A stretch of DNA of 64,000 nt from Nocardioides mesophilus (GTDB lineage: Bacteria > Actinomycetota > Actinomycetes > Propionibacteriales > Nocardioidaceae). The translations under genes were made by a program, and so were the position numbers. The DNA is taken from positions 1,454,501-1,518,500 of the forward strand of contig NZ_CP060713.1 in NCBI RefSeq assembly GCF_014395785.1, read 5' to 3'. Below are positions 42,581 through 50,411 of the stretch, one piece after another; position 1 is the stretch's first letter, and every line of letters starts with the position of its first letter. The notes beneath the pieces were generated by a model. It had not been told where the DNA came from, ran no database searches, and worked only from the letters and a program-made list of their open reading frames with translations.

Positions 42581-45571
42581 TCACTCGTAGCGCAGCGCGG
42601 AGGCCGGGTAGGTCCGTGACGCCCGCAGGCTCGGCAGCCACGTCGTGACCAGCGAGGAGAGCACCACGACACCGAGGATCAGCCCCAACGAGCCCCACGG
42701 CGGCTGCAGCACCAGGTTGTCCCAGCCGGGCTGGCGCGCCGTGTCGGTGACCACGTTGAAGGCGACCACCAGCCCGAGGACGGTGCCGAGCACGACCCCG
42801 ACAAGCGTGACGAAGAGCGACTCGACCAGGAAGCTCACCTGGACCATCCGGGCCTGGAAGCCGATGGCGCGCAGCACGCCGATCTGCTGGCGCCGCTCGA
42901 CCACGGACCGGGCCGCGATGACCCCGAGCGCGGCCACGCCGATCACCAGGCCCAGGCCGAGGAAGCCGAGGATCAGGTACTGGAAGGTCAGCGACGCACT
43001 GACCGCGTCGTCCAGCAGCTCGCTCATCGCGGTGGCCTGCATGCCGTTGCCGAGGAAGCCGGCCTCCAGCTGCTTGGCAGCCGCGACCGGGTCCACCCCG
43101 GAGGCGGTCTTGAAGTACCAGACGGTGGGAGCGGCGGCCGCACCGAGCGGCGCGAGCGTCCGCTGCGAGGTGGACAGCCCGACCATCGTGTAGGGCACGT
43201 TGTCGGCGAGCACCCCGATGACGGTCAGCCGGATCACCTTGCCCGACTGGGTGTCGCGGACCTGCACCTGCACCGGGTCGAAGGACTTGTCCTCGAGGTA
43301 GAAGCCGCTGAGCCGGAAGTCCGAGGGCGCCGCCGAGCCCCAGTTGGCGCGACGCGGCACCGACAGGGAGTCGACCACGGCGAGACCCGGCTGGCTCTGC
43401 AGCGCCTTCCAGACCGCACGGTCGGAGCCATAGCCGCGGGCGCGGGTGGCGAAGCCGTACGTCGTCGTCCGGGCGAACGAGTCGCTGAGCCCGCGGAGCA
43501 CGTAGCCGGCGTACGCCTGGTGGCCGACCTGCCGGGCATCCACCGGGACGTAGGACTGCCCGGCGGTCGAGACGAAGTCGGCCTGGTCGACACCGGGTGC
43601 ACGGGCCAGGGCGCGGTCCATGTTGGTGACCGGGCTGAGCGGCGAGGTCTGTGCGGTGACGTCGTACCCACCGCTGAAGGTCTTCTCGTCATCGATGGCG
43701 GAGAGGATCGACATCGAGATCGACGCCCCCGTGACCATCGTGAACACCACCAGGGTGAACAGGCCGATCGTCGCGCCGGTCCGGAACCGGTTGCGCATCG
43801 GCTGCGCGATCGCGGTCCGCACCACCGGCGCCGCGCGGCGGAACCGTCCGAAGACCCACATCAGGGCACCGAGCAGGGCGGGCAGGTTGTAGACGACCAC
43901 CCAGGTCGAGCCGGCCACCAGCATCAGGCCGACCAGGATCCACACCGAGAACCCCATCTTGAGGCCGGGCATCAGCTGGTCATAGACCCGGAACGGCAGC
44001 AGGTTCCACACCACCACGCAGACCCCACCGAGGCTGTAGGCCAGCCGGTCGCTGCCGCCGAGCAGTCGGGTCAGCGGCACCACGGCGAGCAGGCCGACCG
44101 TGCCGCCGACCAGGAAGGTGGCGGCGCTGTCGCTGCGCGAGGCCATCGCGATCATCAGGGCACCGAGCACCAGGCAGGCCGCGACCAGCAACCCGTTGGA
44201 CCGGCGGCGGCGCCGCTTCGGCGGCTGCGGCAGGTTCCGGACGGCCGCCACGATGTTGAGCCGGCTGACCCGCCAGGCGGCGACGAGCACCACCGCAAGG
44301 GTCAGCAGGACGCCGAGGGAGAAGGCGACGATGAGGCTGGTCCAGGTGAGCGTGTACCGGATGGTGATGCCGGTGTCGGCCAGCGCCCCGGCCAGCACCC
44401 GCACCATCCCCACCGCGAGGCCCAGGCCCAGGAACGCGCCGACCACCGCCGCCAGGACGTCGTAGGCGGCCCCCTCGAAGACGAACATCTCCACGAGGTG
44501 CCGTCGCTGGGTCCCGATCGCCCGGGCGGTGCCCATCTCGCCGCGACGCTCCGCGGCCAGCATCACGAAGACCAGGAAGATCAGCAGGATGCCGGCGGAG
44601 ATCGTGAAGGTGCCGAAGGTGGAGAACAGCGAGAGGTACGTCGCCCCCTGGTCGTCCGCCTGCTGCAGGCCGTCGCGCTTCACCGGGTCGATCTGGAGCC
44701 CGAGCGGCCCGGTGGTCGTCTCCAGCGCCGTGGTCACCTCGTCGGTCCGCTGGGCGCCACTGACCGCCGTGCCCACGTTGGAGATCCGGACCTGCTGCAC
44801 CGTCGTGCCGACGCCGAGCAGCCGTTGGGCGGAGCGCAGGTCCATCAGCAGCGCGTCACCGTCGGTCCCGGTGCCGTCGTACTCCACCACCTGCGCGACG
44901 GTGACGGGCCGCTGCCGACCCGCGGCGAAGACGACCAGCTGGTCACCGGGACCGGCGGAGAGGTCGTCGGCCGCCTTGCTGTTGAGGTAGACCTCGTGGC
45001 GGCCCAGCTGCTCGAGACCGACCCGGCCGCCCGACGTCGACGTAATCTGGCCGAAGCCGGTCATCGACCCCGGGTCGGTGGCGAACAAGGTGACCTGCGG
45101 CTCGGTCGCCCGGCTGGTGCGGTCCTGGACGGCCACCGACTCGCTGATCTCCGGTCCGGCACCGTCCACCGACGCGATGTCACGGGCCGCGGCGAGGACC
45201 GCGCCCGCCTCTGCGGCGGTGAGGTACTTCGCCCCGGTGCTCTGCCCCACGGTGGGGATGTCCGGTGCGTTGGCCGACCGGTGCGACACCACCTCGTCGG
45301 TCTGGCCGAGCGAGGTGATCACCGAGCTCCGCACGGTGCTCGACATGATGTCGCCGAAGGCCAGGGCCGACCCGATGATCATCGTGCCGAGCATCAGGCC
45401 GCCCACGATGATCGCGGTGCGCCCGCGCCGCCGGGACATGTTGCGCACCCCGAGCTTGAACAGCACCGGGCTGCGCAGCGCGAGGATGCCGACCGCGGCG
45501 AGCGCGAGCACGACGAGCACGCCCAGCACCACCGCCAGCGAGGTCACCTGGATCCCGAAGAGCTCACGCAT
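42581..45571 (-). CDS. MacB/FtsX-type ABC transporter permease
   Basis: 996 residues with two FtsX permease modules. An N-terminal anchor helix is followed by SPVLFKLGVRNMSRRRGRTA and a second anchor, an extracytoplasmic domain (about 80-300), and three helices (LIFLVFVMLAAERRGEMGTA; the ERRxxxGxxRAIG coupling region). The second module repeats this layout (VRTAIAQPMRNRFRTGATIG; VVERRQQIGVLRAIGFQARM). Such permeases pair with LolD/MacB ATPases to act on lipoproteins, peptides or cell-envelope substrates by mechanotransmission. It is the last gene of a three-gene unit with the ATPase and a small ABM protein. Substrate unknown. Confidence 0.9.
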   Translation of the reverse strand: MRELFGIQVTSLAVVLGVLVVLALAAVGILALRSPVLFKLGVRNMSRRRGRTAIIVGGLMLGTMIIGSALAFGDIMSSTVRSSVITSLGQTDEVVSHRSANAPDIPTVGQSTGAKYLTAAEAGAVLAAARDIASVDGAGPEISESVAVQDRTSRATEPQVTLFATDPGSMTGFGQITSTSGGRVGLEQLGRHEVYLNSKAADDLSAGPGDQLVVFAAGRQRPVTVAQVVEYDGTGTDGDALLMDLRSAQRLLGVGTTVQQVRISNVGTAVSGAQRTDEVTTALETTTGPLGLQIDPVKRDGLQQADDQGATYLSLFSTFGTFTISAGILLIFLVFVMLAAERRGEMGTARAIGTQRRHLVEMFVFEGAAYDVLAAVVGAFLGLGLAVGMVRVLAGALADTGITIRYTLTWTSLIVAFSLGVLLTLAVVLVAAWRVSRLNIVAAVRNLPQPPKRRRRRSNGLLVAACLVLGALMIAMASRSDSAATFLVGGTVGLLAVVPLTRLLGGSDRLAYSLGGVCVVVWNLLPFRVYDQLMPGLKMGFSVWILVGLMLVAGSTWVVVYNLPALLGALMWVFGRFRRAAPVVRTAIAQPMRNRFRTGATIGLFTLVVFTMVTGASISMSILSAIDDEKTFSGGYDVTAQTSPLSPVTNMDRALARAPGVDQADFVSTAGQSYVPVDARQVGHQAYAGYVLRGLSDSFARTTTYGFATRARGYGSDRAVWKALQSQPGLAVVDSLSVPRRANWGSAAPSDFRLSGFYLEDKSFDPVQVQVRDTQSGKVIRLTVIGVLADNVPYTMVGLSTSQRTLAPLGAAAAPTVWYFKTASGVDPVAAAKQLEAGFLGNGMQATAMSELLDDAVSASLTFQYLILGFLGLGLVIGVAALGVIAARSVVERRQQIGVLRAIGFQARMVQVSFLVESLFVTLVGVVLGTVLGLVVAFNVVTDTARQPGWDNLVLQPPWGSLGLILGVVVLSSLVTTWLPSLRASRTYPASALRYE

Positions 45572-45586
45572 CCTGGTGCGCCCCCT

Positions 45587-45904
45587 TCAGCTGGAGGCGA
45601 CGGCAGGCAGCTCCGAGAACGCCACCTCGTAGCGCTCCCGGCCTGGCGGCGACCTGAAGATCGTCATGTAGCGCTCCAGGACCTCGGGGTAGAAGCCGGT
45701 GGGAGCCCCGGCCTCGGCCGCCTCGGCGGTCTCCCAGAAGCTCACCAGCGCGCCGTTGCCCTCCGGGGTCGACATCACGAGGACGCCGGCGTAGCCGGGC
45801 TGCTTGTGCAGGTCGGGAAGGATCTCGCGGCGGAACATCTCCACCGCGTCGGTGGCGCTGATGCGCATGGTGTCGATCTCAAGCAACGTGAGACGTGCGT
45901 ACAC
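45587..45904 (-). CDS. Small antibiotic-biosynthesis-monooxygenase (ABM) fold protein
   Basis: 105 residues with the dimeric ferredoxin-like ABM fold: YARLTLLEI as strand 1, [20 protein letters not shown] as helix and turn, [20 protein letters not shown] as strands 2-3, and a C-terminal strand. The GTG at 45904 lies within the end of the ATPase gene (26-bp overlap), and the permease starts 15 bp after its stop, so it is part of the ABC operon. ABM proteins include monooxygenases, haem-degrading enzymes and catalytically inert partners; no family-specific active-site residues are clear. Confidence 0.8.
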   Translation of the reverse strand: MYARLTLLEIDTMRISATDAVEMFRREILPDLHKQPGYAGVLVMSTPEGNGALVSFWETAEAAEAGAPTGFYPEVLERYMTIFRSPPGRERYEVAFSELPAVASS

Positions 45905-46652
45905 GGCTGGCCTCCATTCGCTGCTCGTCGACGACCTGGCCGTCGAGCATCCGGACGATGCGGTCCGCGCGCCGGCCGACGGCGATGTCGTGGGTCACGA
46001 TCAGGAAGGTGAGCCCGCGCTCCTCGTTGAGCCGGCGCATCAGGGAGGTGATCTCCTCGGCCGACTCGCTGTCGAGGTCTCCGGTGGGTTCGTCGGCCCA
46101 GACGATGGCGGGGTCGTTGACCAGCGCGCGGGCGATCGTGACGCGCTGACGCTCGCCCCCGGAGAGCTCGTCCGGCACGTGCTTGGCCCGGTCGGCGAGC
46201 CCGACGAGTCCGAGCGCGTCCAGCGCCCGGCTCCGGGCGTCGCGCGGAGAGACACCCGCGAGCAGCAACGCCAGCTCGACGTTCTCCACCGCCGAGAGCA
46301 CCGGCATCAGGTTGTAGAACTGGAAGACGAACCCCATCCGCTCGGCGCGGTACCTGGTGCGCTGCCGGTCGGAGAGGTCGGCGAGGCTCACCCCCTCGAT
46401 ATGCACCTGACCGGCGTCGATCTCGTCGAGACCGGAGAGGCAGTTGAGCAGCGTGGTCTTCCCGCAGCCGCTCGGCCCCATCACGGCCACCATCTCGCCC
46501 CGCTGCAGGGTCAGGTCGACGCCGTTCAGCGCGTCCACCTTCACCTGGCCGGTGTCGTAGGTCTTCCTTACTCCTGCGGCCGCCACGATGACACCGTCGT
46601 CGGCCACGGCCGGCTGCTGCGACGTGACCGGTTGTCGGCTCCAAGACCTCAT
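45879..46652 (-). CDS. ABC transporter ATP-binding protein (LolD/MacB type)
   Basis: 257 residues with all ATPase motifs: Walker [14 protein letters not shown]-loop [15 protein letters not shown], signature [16 protein letters not shown], Walker [15 protein letters not shown]-loop IVTHDIAVG. The [20 protein letters not shown] segment is typical of the LolD/MacB/FtsE branch that drives FtsX-like permeases. A 20-residue N-terminal extension precedes the domain. First gene of the cassette with the ABM protein and the permease; its promoter must lie between 46653 and tRNA-Phe on the other strand. Confidence 0.95.
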   Translation of the reverse strand: MRSWSRQPVTSQQPAVADDGVIVAAAGVRKTYDTGQVKVDALNGVDLTLQRGEMVAVMGPSGCGKTTLLNCLSGLDEIDAGQVHIEGVSLADLSDRQRTRYRAERMGFVFQFYNLMPVLSAVENVELALLLAGVSPRDARSRALDALGLVGLADRAKHVPDELSGGERQRVTIARALVNDPAIVWADEPTGDLDSESAEEITSLMRRLNEERGLTFLIVTHDIAVGRRADRIVRMLDGQVVDEQRMEASRVRTSHVA

Positions 46653-46852
46653 CGCGTCTCCTCCCCGTGCTGGAACCTGCCTCTAGCCTCGGAACCAGTC
46701 CGCCTTTCCGGTCAGGGGCAAAGGTCCCTCGGCGGTCCGCGTGCGACACGGTTTCGCGCACCCCGGCCCCATCCGTTAAACTGCGCACGGCCCCGGGGAA
46801 CCGGGGCTCGTCTGCGAGGTCCGGTCCATGACCGGCCGAGCGGGGCTTGTGA

Positions 46853-46926
46853 GGGCAGGTAGCTCAGTTGGTACGAGCGTCCGCCTGAAAAGTGGAAGGT
46901 CGGCGGTTCGACCCCGCCCCTGCCCA
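46853..46926 (+). tRNA. tRNA-Phe (anticodon GAA)
   Basis: Acceptor GGGCAGG/CCTGCCC, anticodon stem TCCGC/GTGGA (one G-T pair) with loop CTGAAAA (anticodon GAA), T-arm GGCGGTTCGACCCCGCC. No encoded CCA. In many actinobacteria it directly follows tRNA-Asp; here it is 9.2 kb away. Confidence 0.95.
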
Positions 46927-46931
46927 CAAGC

Positions 46932-46970
46932 AGAGCCGCAGGGCGGAGCCAGTCTCCGGCCTGCGGCTCT
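46932..46970 (+). terminator. Terminator after tRNA-Phe
   Basis: AGAGCCGCAGG at 46932-46942 pairs perfectly with CCTGCGGCTCT at 46960-46970 across a 17-nt loop, immediately 3' of the tRNA. Confidence 0.8.
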
Positions 46971-47123
46971 CGTCATTCCCGGGTGCTTTGCCCCGCAGCG
47001 GTTGCTCGCTCAGGCGTGCGAACGCGCCCGCCGGACGAGCATTTCCCTTCGCGCTCTTCCGAAGGGACGGACGGGTCTACGATCGAGGAATCAGCTCGAA
47101 CCCTCCGCTCCCTGAGGAGCATG

Positions 47124-48047
47124 ATGCAAGGAGCGCCGCAAGAACCTGGTCCCACTCCCCGTGAGCAGCTCGACGCCCTGGGGCAGGCGGTCATCACCAC
47201 CGATGTCCAGGGAACCGTCGTCTACTGGAACCCGGCCGCGGAGGACCTCTACGGGTGGACGGCGGAGGAGGCGGTCGGCCGCAACATCGCCGAGCTGAGC
47301 GTCCCCGACGTGGCCCAGGAGATCGCCGAGGACATCATGGCCGCGCTGCGCAACGGCGTGGCTTGGTCCGGCGGCTTCCCCTGCCGGCGCAAGGACGGCA
47401 GCATGTTCCCCGCCCTGGTCACCGACGCGGGGATCCACCGTGACGGCGAGCTGGTCGGCATCATCGGCGTCTCGACCAACCTCGGCACCGCGGTGCGACC
47501 GTTGGTGGAGCGCTCCACCGACGCGGCGCTGGTGCTCCGCTCCGACGCGGTGATCACCTACGCGAGTCCGGCCGTCAACCAGCTCTTCGGCTGGCCCGAG
47601 GAGGAGATCGTGGGCTCCTCCGTGGTGCCGCTGCTGCATCCCGAGGACCGGACCACCCTGGCGGACTTCCTCGCCGACGTGGTCGCCCGACCCGGTGTGC
47701 ATCCTCCGGTCGAGCTGCGGGTCCGTCGTGACGGCGCCTGGGTCTGGGCCGAGGCCGCCCTGACCAACCTGCTCGACGACCCGCACGTCCGCGGCGTGGT
47801 GTGCAACCTGCGGGCCAGCTGGCGACGGGAGGCGCAGGAGGCCGCCGAGGCCCGCGCCGCCCAGCTGCAGGCGGCTCTGCTGTCACGGTTGGTGATCGAG
47901 CGTGCCAAGGGCTTCCTCTCCGGCCGCGACGGCGTCGACCCGGAGGAGGCGTTCGAGCGGATGCGCCGCCACGCCCGGAGCAGGCAGGTGTCGGTGCAGG
48001 TCGTCGCCCAGCACGTCCTCGACGGCGATCTGGTGCCCGAGGCGTGA
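47124..48047 (+). CDS. PAS-PAS-ANTAR RNA-binding antitermination regulator
   Basis: 307 residues. PAS 1 at about 15-130 (LGQAVITTDVQGTVVYWNPA, AEDLYGWTAEEAVGRNI), PAS 2 at about 135-240 (TYASPAVNQLFGWPEEEIVG), and C-terminal ANTAR domain at about 245-305 (LVIERAKGFLSGRDGVDPEE, AFERMRRHARSRQVSVQVVA). ANTAR proteins bind paired hexaloop RNA hairpins and prevent transcription termination. No kinase is encoded beside it, so PAS probably senses directly. GAGGAG ends 1 bp before the ATG at 47121 and 4 bp before 47124, so the latter is preferred. Confidence 0.88.
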   Translation: MQGAPQEPGPTPREQLDALGQAVITTDVQGTVVYWNPAAEDLYGWTAEEAVGRNIAELSVPDVAQEIAEDIMAALRNGVAWSGGFPCRRKDGSMFPALVTDAGIHRDGELVGIIGVSTNLGTAVRPLVERSTDAALVLRSDAVITYASPAVNQLFGWPEEEIVGSSVVPLLHPEDRTTLADFLADVVARPGVHPPVELRVRRDGAWVWAEAALTNLLDDPHVRGVVCNLRASWRREAQEAAEARAAQLQAALLSRLVIERAKGFLSGRDGVDPEEAFERMRRHARSRQVSVQVVAQHVLDGDLVPEA

Positions 48048-48142
48048 GACTCGGCCGGGCGAATCAACCCCGGGAACCATGACGAAGCGGGTCATGACGC
48101 CTGACCCGCACCTAGCCGTGGGCCCGGTTCCCCCTCCTGTCG

Positions 48143-48172
48143 TTGTGTAAACCCTGCGGCGGTTGCTAGTTT
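48143..48172 (+). promoter_or_regulatory. Candidate sigma-A-type promoter
   Basis: TTGTGT at 48143-48148 and TAGTTT at 48167-48172 are separated by 18 bp, in an unusually AT-rich patch about 75 bp upstream of the small-gene pair. Weak prediction. Confidence 0.3.
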
Positions 48173-48249
48173 CGTCACGTCCCTCCCTCCCTGCTCAGCA
48201 GGGACAGCTGCCCCAGATCCCGGCGGCGCATCCGCCTTGGACGGTGGAC

Positions 48250-48531
48250 ATGGACCTTCTCGTCTCCTCCTCATCCCTTGCCGGCAGCAGATCACGCATT
48301 GCTTACGCAGCAGCGGTTCTGCTCCAGGTGAGTGCGGCTCGAGGTTGGCATGCCGACTCGGCGGCCCAGGACCTGCGGACCCGTCTGCACGACGACCGCC
48401 TGCTCCTGCGCCTGCTCAACGCCCGTGTCTCGCGGGCCATGTTGGTGCGGCCGACCCCGACCGATGCTCGCGCCCACGCCACGCTCGAGCTTGCGCTCGG
48501 TGGCCCGGCGGAGCTGGGAGGGCACGCATGA
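48250..48531 (+). CDS. Small hypothetical protein, 93 aa
   Basis: Not recognised. MDLLVSSSSLAGSRSRIAYA, then an amphipathic helical stretch VLLQVSAARGWHADSAAQDL, and RLHDDRLLLRLLNARVSRAM. No signal peptide or Cys. It has its own upstream AT-rich promoter-like patch and overlaps the next small gene by 4 bp (ATGA), which supports both being real. It lies 200 bp downstream of the ANTAR regulator, so it could be a target, but no ANTAR hexaloop pair was identified with confidence. Confidence 0.55.
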   Translation: MDLLVSSSSLAGSRSRIAYAAAVLLQVSAARGWHADSAAQDLRTRLHDDRLLLRLLNARVSRAMLVRPTPTDARAHATLELALGGPAELGGHA

Positions 48532-48725
48532 GCGGGTCCACGGAGAACCGCCAGCGGCATGCCCGTGAGGAGGCGGAGCAGGGGGCGATCCAGCCCGTCG
48601 ACCGCCTCCCGCGGCAGCGCCGCCGCACCACGGAGCTGTCCGCAGCTTCGGGGGACCGGCGGTGGCGCTTCACCAACGCCGTGCAGGCCGCGCGGCAGCT
48701 GAACACGGGGCTCGGGGGGTCCTAG
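48528..48725 (+). CDS. Small basic hypothetical protein, 65 aa
   Basis: Not recognised. 65 residues, hydrophilic and Arg/Gln-rich (STENRQRHAREEAEQGAIQP; DRRWRFTNAVQAARQL). It starts within the stop of the preceding gene (ATGA) and ends just before a strong hairpin, so the two small genes form a bicistronic unit with a terminator. It is too short for functional inference; a nucleic-acid-binding role is possible from its charge only. Confidence 0.5.
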   Translation: MSGSTENRQRHAREEAEQGAIQPVDRLPRQRRRTTELSAASGDRRWRFTNAVQAARQLNTGLGGS

Positions 48726-48727
48726 TA

Positions 48728-48765
48728 GGTGGTCGCCGCGGCATCAGGGGGTCGCGGCGGCCACC
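48728..48765. terminator. Stem-loop between convergent genes
   Basis: GGTGGTCGCCGCG (48728-48740) pairs with CGCGGCGGCCACC (48753-48765) in a 13-bp stem with one G-T pair and a 12-nt loop, 2 bp after the small gene's stop and before the convergent FGGY kinase. Confidence 0.7.
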
Positions 48766-48857
48766 GGACGGACCTGGAGCATGCTCGGACGTCGCCACGG
48801 GGGCTGACGTCCGGACCCGCTCGACCATGGAACACGCCTCTATCGCCCGGCCGGCGC

Positions 48858-50411
48858 TCAGCCGGCCGGGCGGTTCAGGCGCGCGTGCATCCGTCGTTGC
48901 CGGCGGTAGAGCCCCGGCAGCTCGGCGAACAGGGCGTCGAGGACGTCGCGGTTCTCGGGCCGGGGCCGCAGGACCCCGTCCACCGGCACCAGCGCCGCGA
49001 CGTCGTCCCAGCCCAGCGAGCCGACCGCGACGCCGGCGAACAGTCCGGCCCCGCGCAGGACCGCGAGCAACGGCTCGGCCACCCGCTCGACCGGCCGGTC
49101 GCAGACGTCCGCGACGATCCCCGACCAGAGCAGCGACCTGGCCCCGCCGCCGACGAGCCGCAGCGGCTCCAGGCGCCGCCCGGCGAACCGGTCCGCGGCC
49201 TCCAGCAGCCAGCGCGCGTTGTAGGCGACTCCTTCGAGCACCGCCCGGGCCAGGTCCGCCGGCGTGGTGCTCAGCGACAGGTTGTGGAAGCCGCCGCGCA
49301 GCGTGCGGTCCTCCACCGGTGACCGCTCGCCCGCGAGCCAGGGGGTGAACAGGACCCCTCCCGAGCCTGGCGGCGCCGTCGCGGCCAGCCTGAGCAGGCC
49401 GTCGTACCCGTCGGGGACGCCCCCGCCGCCGGCCGCGAGAAACCACTCCAGGCAGCGGCCGGCGCTCTCCTGGTTGTTGCCCAGCAGGTAGCCGCCCGGA
49501 CGCAAACCCGGCACGGTGGCCATCTGGTGAAGCACGTCGGTCTTCTTCGCCGGCAGCGGGCAGCTCACCCAGGCGGTCGTGCCGATCGAGAGGTGGGCCT
49601 CGTGGTCGCGCACGAAGCCCGACCCGACGACCGAGGCGTGCAGGTCCGGGATCCCGGCGACCACCACGGTCCCCGACCCGAGGCCCAGCGACCCGGCCAC
49701 GTCCGGGCGGACCCGCCCGATCACCGACCCGGTGGGCAGCAGCGGCGGCAGCCGGTCCGGGTCCACCCCGGAACGGGCCAGCAGCTGCCGGTCGTAGCCG
49801 GGCGTGGCGCCGCGGTTGTCGGTCAGCCACGCCGCGGTCATCGACGCCGGGGTGGCCGCGGCCCGGCCGGTGAACCGCATCGACAGGTAGTCGACCGGCT
49901 CGAGGAACCACCGGGCCGCCCGGGCGGTGCCCGGCTCGTCGTGCTGCAGGTGCAGCATGTGGCCGACCGGGTCGGCCCCCGAGGGGCTCGGGACGCCGGC
50001 GGTACGCCGTACCCAGGCAGCCAGCGCGGTGGCTCGGTAGCCCTGGACGTGGCCGCCCACGACCTCGCGGGAGTACGGCGCCCCGCGGGTGTCGCTCCAC
50101 ATCACGCACGGGCCCACCGGCAGGCCGTCCACGTCGACCGGCACCGTGCTGGCCCACTGGCCGGTCACGCCCACCGCGACGACCTCCCGGGCGGGGACCG
50201 CGGTCCGGGCCAGGCACCACCGCACCGACTCGGTGACGAGCCGCCACCAGGTGTGCGCGTCCTGGGTGACCGCCCCGCCGGGCCCGCGCTCGGTGTCCAG
50301 CGGGTGGTGGGTCCACCCGACGACCTCGCCGGTGGAGGAGACCAGGCCCACCTTGAGCCCGCTGCTGCCGAGGTCGACGGCGAGGACGAACCCGCCGTGC
50401 CCGGGCGCCAT
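48858..50411 (-). CDS. FGGY-family carbohydrate kinase
   Basis: 517 residues. FGGY_N domain begins VLAVDLGSSGLKVGLVSSTG (ATP/phosphate motif); GVTGQWASTVPVDVDG and MWSDTRG follow. FGGY_C domain contains LSIGTTAWVSCPLPAKKT and LRLVGGGARSLLWSGIVADV. It resembles the xylulokinase-like group, but the sugar cannot be inferred. Start is either the ATG at 50411 or the GTG at 50414; both overlap the stop of the upstream PLP-enzyme gene, so the two are translationally coupled. A phosphotransfer step next to a phospho-amino-alcohol-lyase-like enzyme is unusual. Confidence 0.88.
   Translation of the reverse strand: MAPGHGGFVLAVDLGSSGLKVGLVSSTGEVVGWTHHPLDTERGPGGAVTQDAHTWWRLVTESVRWCLARTAVPAREVVAVGVTGQWASTVPVDVDGLPVGPCVMWSDTRGAPYSREVVGGHVQGYRATALAAWVRRTAGVPSPSGADPVGHMLHLQHDEPGTARAARWFLEPVDYLSMRFTGRAAATPASMTAAWLTDNRGATPGYDRQLLARSGVDPDRLPPLLPTGSVIGRVRPDVAGSLGLGSGTVVVAGIPDLHASVVGSGFVRDHEAHLSIGTTAWVSCPLPAKKTDVLHQMATVPGLRPGGYLLGNNQESAGRCLEWFLAAGGGGVPDGYDGLLRLAATAPPGSGGVLFTPWLAGERSPVEDRTLRGGFHNLSLSTTPADLARAVLEGVAYNARWLLEAADRFAGRRLEPLRLVGGGARSLLWSGIVADVCDRPVERVAEPLLAVLRGAGLFAGVAVGSLGWDDVAALVPVDGVLRPRPENRDVLDALFAELPGLYRRQRRMHARLNRPAG

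Noticed and set aside
37640-46926. Integrase-type att sites bounding the 9.2-kb block
   Set aside because: No copy of the tRNA-Asp 3' end is found near tRNA-Phe, and no integrase gene is in the block.
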